50,524 nt of DNA from Pseudomonadota bacterium (GCA_963205005.1 CAUJHW010000169.1:1-50524), one strand, 5' to 3'; positions 7,899 to 17,280 are shown, counted from the stretch's first letter. Translations and numbers: made by a program. The notes: generated by a model from the letters alone, not told the origin.

Positions 7899-9317
7899 TC
7901 AGGCCGGTCGGGGCGGGGTTTCCGCCGGACCCAGGAACGACTCCTCCGCGCTGGCGAGGGACGCCCGTTCCTGCTCGTCGAGGGCGGCGCGGATTTCTCC
8001 GTGACGCTCCGGCGTGAGTTTGTAGCCGAACAGGGCCACGGCGCCGAACAGCACGAAGATCACCGGGGCGAACAGGTAGCACATCTGCAGGCCCATGATC
8101 GCTTCGGGCGTGTTGACCGCGTGCGGCTTGGGATTGAAGCCCACGTACTGCAGGATCGGCAGGACGATGATCGCGGTGACCGAAGATCCGACCTTCTGGG
8201 TCAGGATCACCAGCGAATAGAGGACCCCGGCGCGCTCCTTGCCGGTGGACAGCCGCAGCTCGTCGGTGATGTCGCCCACCATCGATCGCATCAGCGGGAC
8301 AAAGGCGCTGGCGCAGAAGCCGACGGCGAACATGCCGATCGCGGTGGGAGCCAGCAGGCCGGCCGGAATCGCCATCAGGATCGTCTGGGTGACGGCATAG
8401 GCGACACAGGCCACCTGGATCGCCCGGTGCTTGCCCAGGCGGGTCGCGATCCGGCTCCAGACCGGCGCGCCGACGATTCCCGAGCCGATATAGGGGATCA
8501 GCAGGTAGCTGACCTGACTGATCTCGAAGCCCTTGGCCGTATGAAAGAAGAACACGTACATCGGCGCGGTGGTGTTGGCGCCCAGGGTCAGCAGCAGGTC
8601 TGTAAGCACCAGCCGCGACATCGACCCGGTGGTGAAGATCGCCGCCAGGTCCTTGAACCCAGCTCCGCCCTTCTTGGTGCTGCGCACCACGCGTTCCGGC
8701 GTGAACAGGGCATTGATCGGAATGGCCACGATGGCGACGCCCATCAGCAGCCAGGCGATCTTGGGCATGCTCTCGGCGTCGCCGGGCTTGATCGCTCCGC
8801 CGGTGAGAATCGGCGCCAGCAGAAGGCCCACGGATCCGATCACCGCCACCGCCTGGGTCCAGCCGAAGATGCGCGAGCGCTCGTGGTAATCCGGGGCCAG
8901 GTTGGCCGCCCAGGCGGCATGGGACAGGCCCAGCAGTGAATAGGCCAGGTAGCAGACCAGCAGCCAGGGCACGAGGTGCTCCAGGCCCGCGCCCTCCGGC
9001 GGATTCAGGAGCTTGTAGACCCCCACCAGGAACACCGGCAGCGCCAGGACGAACCAGGGCTTGAAGCGACCGAACGGGGTCTCGAACCGGTCCATCAGCC
9101 AGCCGAGAATGAAGTCGAAGCCGACGTCGATGAGCCGCAGCGAGCTCAGCGTGGCTCCCAGGACGGCCAGCTTGATGCCGACGGTGCCGGAGTAGAACGG
9201 CGTGATGTAGGTCCCCAGCACCAGCAGAAGCATGGTGACCGGGATGCTCCCGGCGGCAAAGGCCCAGACGCGGGGCAGCGGCAGCCGCCCCACCGGCGCG
9301 GTGGTCGAAGCGCTCAA
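7899..9317 (-). CDS. GPH/MelB-like cation:sugar symporter, copy 1
   Basis: 472 residues with about 12 hydrophobic segments and the layout of the glycoside-pentoside-hexuronide (MFS_2) family, which import sugars or glycosides with Na+ or H+. The ending (TPERHGEIRAALDEQE) closely matches the following copy (TAERHAEIRRQLDERE), as do NTPEAIMGL and NTPEAIRGL, so these are tandem paralogues. The substrate is unknown, and no glycosidase or regulator lies nearby to suggest one. Confidence 0.88.
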   Translation of the reverse strand: MSASTTAPVGRLPLPRVWAFAAGSIPVTMLLLVLGTYITPFYSGTVGIKLAVLGATLSSLRLIDVGFDFILGWLMDRFETPFGRFKPWFVLALPVFLVGVYKLLNPPEGAGLEHLVPWLLVCYLAYSLLGLSHAAWAANLAPDYHERSRIFGWTQAVAVIGSVGLLLAPILTGGAIKPGDAESMPKIAWLLMGVAIVAIPINALFTPERVVRSTKKGGAGFKDLAAIFTTGSMSRLVLTDLLLTLGANTTAPMYVFFFHTAKGFEISQVSYLLIPYIGSGIVGAPVWSRIATRLGKHRAIQVACVAYAVTQTILMAIPAGLLAPTAIGMFAVGFCASAFVPLMRSMVGDITDELRLSTGKERAGVLYSLVILTQKVGSSVTAIIVLPILQYVGFNPKPHAVNTPEAIMGLQMCYLFAPVIFVLFGAVALFGYKLTPERHGEIRAALDEQERASLASAEESFLGPAETPPRPA

Positions 9318-9463
9318 ATGTACCTCCCGAAAAATTCTTGGTGGCCCCTCTTGGTGGGCCTAATGGCGCTAGCTGAAGCTGCGCCACGCCGGGATGCAAG
9401 ATTTTTCGAACCTGAGGTACGCGTAATGGTTGGAAGCCGGCGGGGCGCCTGGCCCCGATCCGG

Positions 9464-10888
9464 TCAGTTCGGGCGGCCGAGCACACTGAGCTCGGTGTCG
9501 CCGGACAGGCTTTCGAGCGCCGCGGCCGGGTCGGGCATGGCCTCGCGTTCGTCCAGCTGGCGCCGGATCTCGGCATGGCGCTCCGCGGTGAGGCGGTAGC
9601 CGATGAAGCAGGCGCCGCCGATCATGACGAAGAAGATCGGGCCGAAGATGTAGGCGATCTCCAGGCCCCGGATCGCTTCCGGCGTGTTCGTCGCCCCTTC
9701 CTTGGCCTGGTAGCCGACGGCGGCCAGGACGCTGAAGGTCAGGATGATCGAACCGGCGCTCGCCAGTTTCGACGTCGCCGTGGTCATGGCGTACATCAGC
9801 CCCATCCATTCCCGACCGCTCTCGAGCCGGATCTCGTCGGCGATGTCGGCCGTGATCGCCCGGATCATGACCGTGAAGCCGGCCGCCATCGCGCCGACCA
9901 GGAACATGGCGGCCGCGAAGACCGGGAAGTCGCCCTTGGGCATGGTCGGCAGCAGGATCAGGCCCAGGGAATAGATGGTGGTGTTGACCATCAGCGCCCG
10001 GTGCTTGCTCAGCTTGTTGGCGAGCCAGGCCGCCAGCGGCGCGCCGGCGAACCCGGCGCCGATGTAGATCATCAGCAGCAGGTTCGCCTGGGCGAGGGTG
10101 AAGCCCAGGCTGTCGGTGAAATAGAACAGGTAGATCGCGGCCATCCAGCCGGGGCCGAGCGTGACGAACAGGTCCGCCGCAAGCAGGCGAAGGATATTGG
10201 GCCGCGTCAGAAGGGCCCAGTAGTCCTTGAGCTCAAAGCGGACGGACTGATCCTTGGTGATCTTTTCCGGCGACACGAGGACGACCAGCAGGGATGAGAT
10301 CGCCGTCGCGACGATGATGAACCAGATCATCGCCTGCACGCTTTCCGCGTCGGTTGCGCCGCGCGAGGTCAGGACAACCGGAATCAGCAGGACGGCCATC
10401 GCGCCGACCACGCCGAGGCCCGTGATGGCGCCGAAGACCCTGGACCGCTCCTTGTAGTTGGGGGCGATGCGGCCCGCCCAGGCGAGGTGCGAGAGGTAGA
10501 CGCCGGAATAGCCGACGTACATCACCAGCAGCCAGCCGAAGAGATAGCCCTGGCCGACCCCTTCCGGCGAGAGCAGCAGCATGTAGAGCGCCAGCATCAG
10601 AATCGGGGCGCCGAGCGCCATCCAGACCCGGTAGCGGCCGAAGCGGGTCTTGGTGCGATCCATCGCCAGGCCGAGGGCCGCGTCGATCGGAATGTCCACG
10701 AAGCGCACCAGGGCGAAGGCCGCGCCGACGACCGTCAGCGAAAGTCCGAGGTGGCTGGCGAAGTAGCGGGGCAGGTGCACGCTGATCGCCAGCACGAGCG
10801 CGGCGATCGGCACGTGCCCGCTGGCGAAGATCAGGACCGCAGGAAGCGAGAGGGAGTCTTTGGTCGCGACCTTGTTGCCCTGAGACAC
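9464..10888 (-). CDS. GPH/MelB-like cation:sugar symporter, copy 2
   Basis: 474 residues with about 12 transmembrane segments. It is paralogous to the gene downstream (7899-9317) along its whole length. It includes the cytoplasmic AALGLAMDRTKTRFGRYR loop, corresponding to the conserved D-x4-T-x-GR/FGR motif of GPH transporters, and copy 1 has LMDRFETPFGRFKP at the same place. It is separated from copy 1 by 146 bp with no clear terminator, so the two could be cotranscribed. The 156-bp spacer on its upstream side carries a hairpin (11003-11033). Confidence 0.88.
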   Translation of the reverse strand: MSQGNKVATKDSLSLPAVLIFASGHVPIAALVLAISVHLPRYFASHLGLSLTVVGAAFALVRFVDIPIDAALGLAMDRTKTRFGRYRVWMALGAPILMLALYMLLLSPEGVGQGYLFGWLLVMYVGYSGVYLSHLAWAGRIAPNYKERSRVFGAITGLGVVGAMAVLLIPVVLTSRGATDAESVQAMIWFIIVATAISSLLVVLVSPEKITKDQSVRFELKDYWALLTRPNILRLLAADLFVTLGPGWMAAIYLFYFTDSLGFTLAQANLLLMIYIGAGFAGAPLAAWLANKLSKHRALMVNTTIYSLGLILLPTMPKGDFPVFAAAMFLVGAMAAGFTVMIRAITADIADEIRLESGREWMGLMYAMTTATSKLASAGSIILTFSVLAAVGYQAKEGATNTPEAIRGLEIAYIFGPIFFVMIGGACFIGYRLTAERHAEIRRQLDEREAMPDPAAALESLSGDTELSVLGRPN

Positions 10889-11002
10889 TGTAAACCACTC
10901 CTCCGCCCGCGCCTCTCAAAGGGACGCTGTCCGAACGTTAGGCTCGGCCCCCGGGGGAGGAGCAAGGACATTTCGATTACAATCGGGAAACGCCCGGTCT
11001 TT

Positions 11003-11033
11003 TTCTCCCTCACCCCGGTCAGGTGAGGGAGAA
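11003..11033. repeat. 12-bp hairpin repeat (TTCTCCCTCACC type)
   Basis: TTCTCCCTCACC is followed after seven bases by its exact complement GGTGAGGGAGAA, in the spacer between the SDR stop and the next MFS start. It could stop SDR transcripts, but no T-run follows on the minus strand. A shorter relative (CTCCCTC/GAGGGAG) is at 26205-26225, suggesting a dispersed palindrome family. Confidence 0.65.
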
Positions 11034-11044
11034 GCGACCGGATT

Positions 11045-11950
11045 CTAGCCGCCCTGAAGCTTGCGGAAGAACTTGCCCGTCTGCTCGCCGCCGTTGAAGT
11101 AGGCCTTCTGGCCGGCCTCGTCGGTGATCCGGGCCCAGTTGTCGCGGACGGCTTCCACCGTGGCCTTGTCGCCCAGGTAGACACCTTCGGTCTCGACGAT
11201 TCGCGACAGGGCGAAGGCGCCCGCGCCGGCGGTCAGGATGGCGCCCGTGGGGGCATCCTCGGAGCAGAGGAACACGACGCCCGGGGTGACGTATTCCGGC
11301 TTGAGCTGCGCCAGCACTTCGGCGGGCATGCCGAGGTTCTCGGTCATCCGCGTGGCGGCGACCGGGGCGATGGCGTTGACGTGGACGTTGTTCTTCTGGC
11401 CCTCGAGCTTCAGCGTGTTCATGAAGCCGATCAGGCCCAGCTTGGCCGCGCCGTAGTTGGACTGGCCGAAGTTGCCGTAGAGGCCCGACGAGGAAGTGGT
11501 GACCACGATGCGGCCGTAGTTCTGGGCGCGCATGATGTCCCAGACCGCCTTGGCCGGCTTGACGGTGCCGAACAGGTGCACATCGACCACGATCTGGAAG
11601 TCGCCGAAGTCCATCTTGGCGAAGCTCTTGTCGCGCAGGATGCCGGCATTGGCGATCAGGATGTCGATGCGGCCCCACTGGTCCATCGTGTCCTGGATCA
11701 TCTTGGCGACGCCGGCGTCATCGGTGACCGAGGAGCCGTTGGCCATGGCCTCGCCGCCGGCCGCACGGATTTCCTCGACCACCTTCAGCGAGGCTTCGGA
11801 GTGGGCGCCCGAGCCGTCCATCGAGCCGCCGAGATCGTTGACCACAACCTTGGCCCCGCGCCGGGCCAGTTCCAGCGCATGCTGCCGGCCCAGGCCGCCG
11901 CCGGCGCCCGTTACGATCGCCACTTTGCCGTCGAAGCGGATGTCCGCCAT
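11045..11950 (-). CDS. Short-chain dehydrogenase resembling MFE-2 hydroxyacyl-CoA dehydrogenase
   Basis: 301 residues. Rossmann motif TGAGGGLGRQHALEL, acidic residue after beta-2 in VVNDLGGSMDG (points to NAD, not NADP), NAG in IANAGILRDKSF, catalytic Ser in TTSSSGLYGNFGQ, and YGAAK as the Tyr-Lys pair. NDLGG plus RDKSFAKM is shared with the (3R)-hydroxyacyl-CoA dehydrogenase domain of peroxisomal multifunctional enzyme 2, so oxidation of 3-hydroxyacyl-CoA in fatty-acid or sterol side-chain degradation is likely, though not proven. The C-terminal ~60 residues extend past the SDR core. Confidence 0.88.
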   Translation of the reverse strand: MADIRFDGKVAIVTGAGGGLGRQHALELARRGAKVVVNDLGGSMDGSGAHSEASLKVVEEIRAAGGEAMANGSSVTDDAGVAKMIQDTMDQWGRIDILIANAGILRDKSFAKMDFGDFQIVVDVHLFGTVKPAKAVWDIMRAQNYGRIVVTTSSSGLYGNFGQSNYGAAKLGLIGFMNTLKLEGQKNNVHVNAIAPVAATRMTENLGMPAEVLAQLKPEYVTPGVVFLCSEDAPTGAILTAGAGAFALSRIVETEGVYLGDKATVEAVRDNWARITDEAGQKAYFNGGEQTGKFFRKLQGG

Positions 11951-12025
11951 GAGAAGTCCCCTCTGGAAAATCGGCGGGCGTTGTGCGGCGCGCAGGGGCC
12001 TCCGTCAAGCTGACGCAGGGACGCG

Positions 12026-12997
12026 TCAGCTGCGGGCCGGGACCGCCGCGGCCGCCTGCCGCTGAGTCTTGAGGAACTTCACCAGAACCCGCTGGCCGAC
12101 CAGGAACGGGGCGCCCGTGGAATCCACCACCACCTCGACCACCCGGTCATCGGTCCGCTCGTTGGCGTCGTCGGACTGCAGTTTGCGGGCGCCGAACACG
12201 CCGGCGCGGCGCAGGACCTTGCCCGGATAGACCCGGGTGGGATCGCTCTCCGGCGACATCTGGACGGACTGGCCGATGTCGACGAACGACAGCGAGCCCT
12301 CGGCGATCTCGGCGCGGACGATGCGGCCGGACTGCGGCTCCAGATCGAACATGTTGGAGACATTCAGGGTCGAGGCGCCGGCGCCAGGGTTGGCGTAGCG
12401 GCGGACGATCCGGCCATCAGCCGGCGCGCGGATGATGCTGGTCTCCTGGTCGTATCGCGCCTCGCCGAAACGGGCCTGGGCGGTGGCGACCACGGCCTGC
12501 TGGGCCAGGATCCGGGCCTCGGCCTCGCGCACGGCGTCGCGGGTCTGGTCCAGCTTCTGGGCGGCCACGAAGTTGGACGGCGCCAGGGCCTCGAGCCGGC
12601 GATGCTCGCGCTGGGCGGCGGAAAGCTGGACCTGCAGCAGGGCCAGCGCCGCCCGGGCCTGGCGAACCTCGGCCGAGGCGCGTTCAGACGCCAGCCGGGG
12701 TTCCTCGTCCTCCAGGCGCGCGAGGATCTGGCCGCGATGGACCACGTCGCCTTCCTGCACCAGCACGTCCTGGATCACCCCGGCCCGCCGGGCGGCCACC
12801 TGGATGATGCCGCCTTCCACGTCGGCCTTGCCGTTGGCGATGGCCGCGTACGGGCTGGGCTTCACCTGCGCGGCGGCGGCGACCTCCTTGGCCTTCTTCG
12901 CCTTGGCCTGTGAGGACATGAACCAGCCTCCGGCGGCCAGCACGACGATAAGGCCGGCGACGATCCAGACGAAGCGGTTGCGAAACAGGGCGGACAT
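12026..12997 (-). CDS. HlyD-family membrane fusion protein of ABC exporter (DevB-like)
   Basis: 323 residues: an N-terminal transmembrane anchor (about 8-28, IVAGLIVVLAAGGWFM), a split lipoyl/barrel-sandwich domain (VQEGDVVHRGQILARLEDEE), a coiled-coil hairpin (about 110-190, rich in Arg/Ala/Gln/Glu), and a beta-barrel domain with a C-terminal VGQRVLVKFLKTQ segment. It is the periplasmic adaptor of the ABC exporter encoded just upstream (5-bp gap to the ATPase gene). The trio matches the DevBCA arrangement known from cyanobacterial heterocyst glycolipid export. No TolC-like outer membrane partner is in the window. Confidence 0.88.
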   Translation of the reverse strand: MSALFRNRFVWIVAGLIVVLAAGGWFMSSQAKAKKAKEVAAAAQVKPSPYAAIANGKADVEGGIIQVAARRAGVIQDVLVQEGDVVHRGQILARLEDEEPRLASERASAEVRQARAALALLQVQLSAAQREHRRLEALAPSNFVAAQKLDQTRDAVREAEARILAQQAVVATAQARFGEARYDQETSIIRAPADGRIVRRYANPGAGASTLNVSNMFDLEPQSGRIVRAEIAEGSLSFVDIGQSVQMSPESDPTRVYPGKVLRRAGVFGARKLQSDDANERTDDRVVEVVVDSTGAPFLVGQRVLVKFLKTQRQAAAAVPARS

Positions 12998-13002
12998 TGT
13001 CT

Positions 13003-13755
13003 TCAGGCTCCGATGAGCACGGGTTGTCGGTGGGATTCGGTGTTGGCCGGCGGCGGGGTGTGATCGACCCGCCGGTCGTCGAGGATCCGGCCGTCCTCCA
13101 GGTGGATGACGCGGTCGGCGAAGGCTTCCAGGCGTGGATCGTGGGTGACGCAGATGACCGCGGCGCCTTGCTGCCTGGCGGCCCGCTGGATCAGCCGGAT
13201 GACCACCTGGCCGTTCTCGCCGTCCAGAGCGCTGGTGGGCTCGTCGGCGAACAGCAGGCGGGGGTTCTTGGCCAGCGCACGGGCGATCGCCACGCGCTGC
13301 TTCTCGCCGCCCGACAGCTCCGACGGCCGCTGGTTCATGCGGTTCTCGAGACCCACCTCGACCAGCGCCCGGGCGGCGCGCTCGCGGGCCTCGCGCTTCG
13401 AGCAGCCCTGGTACTTCAGGATGATCTCGACTTGCTGCAGGGCGGTCAGCGCCGAGAACAGGTTGAAGCCCTGGAAGATGAAGCCGCAGTGGTCTAGCCG
13501 GAACCGGTCCAGGCGGCCGCCGCGCAGCCCCCAGATGTCCTGGTCCAGCGCCTCGACATGGCCCTCGTCGGGCTTCAGCAGGCCCGACAGGGCCGCCACC
13601 AGGGTCGATTTCCCCGAACCCGACGGGCCCATGACCATGGTCACCTCGCCGTGCAGGGCGTCGAAGTCGACCCGCTTCAGCACCTCAATATGACTGCGGC
13701 CGGTCTTGAAGCGCTTGTAGAGTCCGTGCGCACGGATCGCGGTGTGGGGGCTCAT
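13003..13755 (-). CDS. ABC transporter ATP-binding protein (DevA/LolD-like)
   Basis: 250 residues with Walker A GPSGSGKSTLVAALSG, Q-loop FIFQGFNLFSALTALQQVE, signature LSGGEKQRVAIARALAKNP, Walker B LLFADEPTSALD and switch His in VTHDP. It is of the small MacB/LolD/DevA type that pairs with FtsX-like permeases. The ATG at 13755 overlaps the permease stop (ATGA), so the two are coupled. The C-terminal tail is proline-rich and probably unstructured. Confidence 0.93.
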   Translation of the reverse strand: MSPHTAIRAHGLYKRFKTGRSHIEVLKRVDFDALHGEVTMVMGPSGSGKSTLVAALSGLLKPDEGHVEALDQDIWGLRGGRLDRFRLDHCGFIFQGFNLFSALTALQQVEIILKYQGCSKREARERAARALVEVGLENRMNQRPSELSGGEKQRVAIARALAKNPRLLFADEPTSALDGENGQVVIRLIQRAARQQGAAVICVTHDPRLEAFADRVIHLEDGRILDDRRVDHTPPPANTESHRQPVLIGA

Positions 13756-14894
13756 CGCAGGAGGTCCGCTGGCTGGCTCTTCTTCAGGATGCCCAGGGCG
13801 AAGACGCCTGACAGGCAGGAGATCACGATCAGCAGGATGGAGACGCCGATCACCCAGGGGGCCGGGAAACCCATCGGCATGCCGTTGTTGGCCGCGAACA
13901 GGTAGACCGCGAGGGTGAACAGCGCGGTGGCCGCGAGGCCGGCGATCCCGACCCAGACCGACAGCTCCATGACGATCATCCGCAGCGACCCCATGCCGAC
14001 GCCCAGGGCGCGCAGGGAGGCGAACTCCTTGATGCTGGACAGGATCGCGCCGCGCAGGGTCTGCGAGGTGATGCCGACGCCGATCAGGAAGCCCAGGAAG
14101 ACCGAGAAGCTGATGAAGATGCCGATGATCTGCTCCGACATGATCGCGCCCTCGTTGGCCTGCGCCAGCTCCTGTCGGGTCCAGGCGCGGTAGGCGCCCT
14201 TCGCGTCCCTGTTCAGCTGGTCCCGGACGGCCTGGGCGCGCGCCGGATCGTTGATCCGCACCATCAGAGGCCCGGTCTTCCCGTTCTTGGTCAGCATGCC
14301 CAGCATCCGCATGCTGTCGCGGGACATGGTGACCGAGGCGTTGTTGATGTCCGGGTAGCCGGTGAGGATGGCCCGGACCCGCACGGTCTTGCCGTTCAGC
14401 GACGCCTCGTCGCCGAGCTTCACGCCCAGGCGCTTCAACTGGCTCTCGTCGATGGCCACCGAATAGGGCTCCAGCAGCGCCGTGCGGATCTCTTCGGTGA
14501 AGTCGACCGGCAGGTTCACGGCGCCGGGCCGCGTGTCGACCATGTTGACGTTCACATAGGTGGTGACGGCCTTCTTGCCGTCCTTGGGGCGATTGACCCA
14601 ACGCCCGCCATCGCCGTCGAAGGCGGCGACCTCGACCACCTCGGGGTTCAGGTAGATCTGCGGCTGGAGGCGGGCCGGCAGGGAGCCGCCGCCGGAGTTG
14701 ATCAGGCTCTCCATCTTTGCCGGCAGGATCATGATGTCGGCGCGGCTTCGGTCGATGGTCGCCGTCGCGCCCTTCACGATGCCGGTGAACATGCCGACCT
14801 GGGCGAGGATCAACAGGCCAGAGAACGCCAGCGCCACCACGGCCGCCGTATAGCGCCGCCATTCGTAGAGCAGGGTGGCCAGAGCCAGTGACAT
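13752..14894 (-). CDS. ABC transporter permease, FtsX/DevC-like
   Basis: 380 residues: a transmembrane helix near the N-terminus (about 15-40, ending LILAQVGMFTGIVKGATA), a ~200-residue periplasmic domain (start ATIDRSRADIMILPAKME), then three C-terminal helices (around 240-265, 295-325 and 340-370). This is the MacB/FtsX layout, closest in feel to DevC. First gene of the permease-ATPase-fusion protein operon. It likely exports a lipid, lipoprotein or peptide; the cargo cannot be read from the sequence. Confidence 0.88.
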   Translation of the reverse strand: MSLALATLLYEWRRYTAAVVALAFSGLLILAQVGMFTGIVKGATATIDRSRADIMILPAKMESLINSGGGSLPARLQPQIYLNPEVVEVAAFDGDGGRWVNRPKDGKKAVTTYVNVNMVDTRPGAVNLPVDFTEEIRTALLEPYSVAIDESQLKRLGVKLGDEASLNGKTVRVRAILTGYPDINNASVTMSRDSMRMLGMLTKNGKTGPLMVRINDPARAQAVRDQLNRDAKGAYRAWTRQELAQANEGAIMSEQIIGIFISFSVFLGFLIGVGITSQTLRGAILSSIKEFASLRALGVGMGSLRMIVMELSVWVGIAGLAATALFTLAVYLFAANNGMPMGFPAPWVIGVSILLIVISCLSGVFALGILKKSQPADLLR

Positions 14895-15196
14895 GGTGAC
14901 GAACAGCCCTTGTTTGGAGCACCCGGTGTCGGCGCGAGGGGTCGGAGCGGCCAGTTAAATCCCGGTAAGGAGATGCAACCTCTGGCCTTCGAACACTCGC
15001 GCCACGCGCTCTCTACCGAGAGGCGGCGAGGGGCTCCGGCGGATGCGCGGCGCGCGATTAAACCTTTGTAATCCGGGCGGCGGCGCCCTGTTTCGGACAT
15101 CTGGGGCCCTGCCGCGACGCCGCGCCTTGCGTCCCGCGCGCTTCTGGGCCCTTCATTCCGTCCAAGCCGGTGACTCGGCGGCGCATCGGGGGATGC
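14895..15196. other. Divergent intergenic region between ABC exporter and nupC
   Basis: About 300 bp without a convincing gene. It must hold the divergent promoters for the exporter operon (-) and the nucleoside transporter (+). Visible structure: a short hairpin CTCTC-4 nt-GAGAG (15009-15022), and an AT-rich dyad GATTA-8 nt-TAATC (15056-15073) that could be an operator in an otherwise GC-rich stretch. No canonical -35/-10 pair was clear. Confidence 0.4.
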
Positions 15197-16483
15197 ATGT
15201 TCGGTTTCGGTCTGGAAAACGCCCAGAGCCTCGTTGGGATCGCGGCGGTGCTGCTGATCTGCTGGGCCTTTTCGGAGAACCGCGGGCGGTTCCCGGTGAA
15301 GCTCGCCATCGGGGCGATCCTGACTCAGGCGGTGTTGGTGCTCGCCCTGTTCGGATTGCCCCCGCTGCGCGACGCGCTGCAGGGGGTGGGCGTCGTCGTG
15401 GACGGCCTGGCGACTTCGACCCAGGCCGGCGTCGCCTTCGTCTTCGGCTTCCTGGCCGGCACGCCCGGCCAGCCCTATCCGCTGACCGACGCGGGCGCGC
15501 TGTTCGTCTTCGCCTTCCGGGTGCTGCCGGTGATCCTGGTGGTCTGCGCCCTGGCGGCGCTGCTCTGGCACTGGAAGATCCTGGTGTGGGTGACCCAGCT
15601 GTTCGGCATCGTGTTCGAAAAGACCATGGGCCTGCGCGGCCCGCCGGCGCTGGCCACCGCGGCCACCGTGTTCATGGGTCAGGTCGAGGGGCCGATCTTC
15701 ATCCGCAGCTACCTGCCCAGCCTGTCGCGCTCGGAGCTGTTCATGCTCATCGCCGTCGGCATGGCCTGCGTCTCGGGCTCCACCATGGTGGCCTATGCGA
15801 CCATCCTGAAGGACGTTCTGCCGGGCGCCGCGGCCCACGTCCTGACCGCGTCCATCGTCTCGGCGCCCGCCGGCATTCTGCTGGCCCGGATCATCGTGCC
15901 CCGCGACGCGGCGATCGAACAGACCCAGACCTACGACCCGGCCGCCGCCAAGCGCTACGAGAGCTCCATCGACGCCCTGATCAAGGGCACCAATGACGGG
16001 CTGCAGATCGTGCTGAACGTTGGCGCGACCCTGATCGTGTTCGTGGCCCTTGTGGCGATGCTGAACGGCATTCTCGGCCAGTTCCCCGATGTGGCCGGCG
16101 CGCCGCTTTCGGTGGAGCGCGCGCTGGGGATCGTGTTTGCCCCGCTGGCCTGGGCGATCGGCGTGCCCTGGCGCGATGCACCGTCCGCCGGGTCGCTGCT
16201 GGGCGTAAAACTCGTGCTGACCGAGTTCACCGCCTTCATCCGGCTGGGCGCCATCCCGCTCGCCGACATGGACCCGCGCACCCGGGTGTTGATGACCTAT
16301 GCGCTGTGCGGCTTCGCCAACGTCGCCTCGGTGGGCATCAACCTCGCCGGCTTCTCGGTGCTGGTGCCCGAGCGGCGAAACGAGATCGTCGGCATGGTCT
16401 GGAAGGCGATGATGGCCGGCTTCCTGGCGACCTGCCTCACCGCATCGATCGTCGGTCTGCTTCCGGCGGCGATCTTCGGCTAG
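15197..16483 (+). CDS. nupC: Concentrative nucleoside transporter, NupC/CNT family
   Basis: 428 residues, highly hydrophobic, importing nucleosides with H+ or Na+. Typical segments are GAILTQAVLVLALFG near the N-terminus, GVAFVFGFLAG, FMGQVEGPIFIRSYLP (the GQxE substrate/ion motif), SGSTMVAYATIL and, near the C-terminus, YALCGFANVASVGINLAGF. The ATG at 15197 is preceded by GGGGG six bases upstream, and an ATG 27 bp earlier is in frame but less well placed. Its stop codon overlaps that of the convergent methyltransferase gene. Confidence 0.9.
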   Translation: MFGFGLENAQSLVGIAAVLLICWAFSENRGRFPVKLAIGAILTQAVLVLALFGLPPLRDALQGVGVVVDGLATSTQAGVAFVFGFLAGTPGQPYPLTDAGALFVFAFRVLPVILVVCALAALLWHWKILVWVTQLFGIVFEKTMGLRGPPALATAATVFMGQVEGPIFIRSYLPSLSRSELFMLIAVGMACVSGSTMVAYATILKDVLPGAAAHVLTASIVSAPAGILLARIIVPRDAAIEQTQTYDPAAAKRYESSIDALIKGTNDGLQIVLNVGATLIVFVALVAMLNGILGQFPDVAGAPLSVERALGIVFAPLAWAIGVPWRDAPSAGSLLGVKLVLTEFTAFIRLGAIPLADMDPRTRVLMTYALCGFANVASVGINLAGFSVLVPERRNEIVGMVWKAMMAGFLATCLTASIVGLLPAAIFG

Positions 16484-17280
16484 GCCGCTTTTTCCAGCAC
16501 GCAGAGCGACTGGCCCAGCGCGCCTTCGGTGACGACCGCGTCGCCGCCGTCGCGGATGTCCACCACCCTGAGGCCGAGTTCGCGCGCCCAGACCTCGATG
16601 GCGCCGCGCTCGATGAAGGTGTTCAGCGGCTGAAGGTTGGCGCGCTTGGCGCTGGTCACCGTGTCGCGGAAGATCTGCAGGTGGCCGGGCTCCCGGAACT
16701 CCAGGAACGAAAAGACCAAACGCCCGCCCGGCTTCAGCACGCGCCGGGCCTCTTCCAGATACCAGAAGCTCTGCTCGTGCAGCAGGTGGGTCAGCACCGA
16801 GAAGAAGCAGACCATGTCGGCGCTGCCGTTGGCCTCGGGGATGCCGATGTGGTCGATCACCTCGAAGCGCCAGTCGGGCCGCGCGGAAATCCTGCTGGCA
16901 TGAGCAACCAGGTCAGGCACCAGGTCGATGCCGAGGTATGAGCCCTTCAGCCACGCCGACAGCGGTTGCGCCAGACGCCCCGAGCCGCATCCCACGTCCA
17001 CCAGATGCCCCCGCTCCGGAAGGCCGTAATGGCGCAACACCGCAAGTTCGATGGCTCCGAACTGCTGGAAACCCCCGCCAATGGCGGCCTCCATCGCCTG
17101 GTCATGGGACATCTGGGTCTTGATGGCCGCCACAAAGGCCACGTTGACCGCCTTCAGATCGGTGGCGTCGGGCTGGCGGATGACAGGCGGCGCGCGCGCC
17201 AGAGCCTTGCGGATCAGTCGGATGGGATGAAAGCCCGGCACCGATACTCTCCTGCAATGCTCGACCACGGGTAGAGGCAT
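16480..17280 (-). CDS. Class I SAM-dependent methyltransferase
   Basis: 266 residues. The SAM-binding domain begins near residue 90 with LVDVGCGSGRLAQPL (motif I), acidic residue in YLGIDLVPDLVAHA (motif II), and LEEARRVLKPGGRLVFSFLEF (motif post-I/IV). The ~85-residue N-terminal part has no recognised domain. The substrate is unknown. Convergent with nupC (stop codons overlap by two bases) and divergent from the GST gene across 85 bp. Confidence 0.85.
   Translation of the reverse strand: MPLPVVEHCRRVSVPGFHPIRLIRKALARAPPVIRQPDATDLKAVNVAFVAAIKTQMSHDQAMEAAIGGGFQQFGAIELAVLRHYGLPERGHLVDVGCGSGRLAQPLSAWLKGSYLGIDLVPDLVAHASRISARPDWRFEVIDHIGIPEANGSADMVCFFSVLTHLLHEQSFWYLEEARRVLKPGGRLVFSFLEFREPGHLQIFRDTVTSAKRANLQPLNTFIERGAIEVWARELGLRVVDIRDGGDAVVTEGALGQSLCVLEKAA

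Noticed and set aside
13003..14922. A 639-codon minus-strand reading that fuses the ATPase to extra sequence upstream
   Set aside because: Only the C-terminal 250 residues are the ATPase. The upstream part is the permease gene read in the wrong frame.
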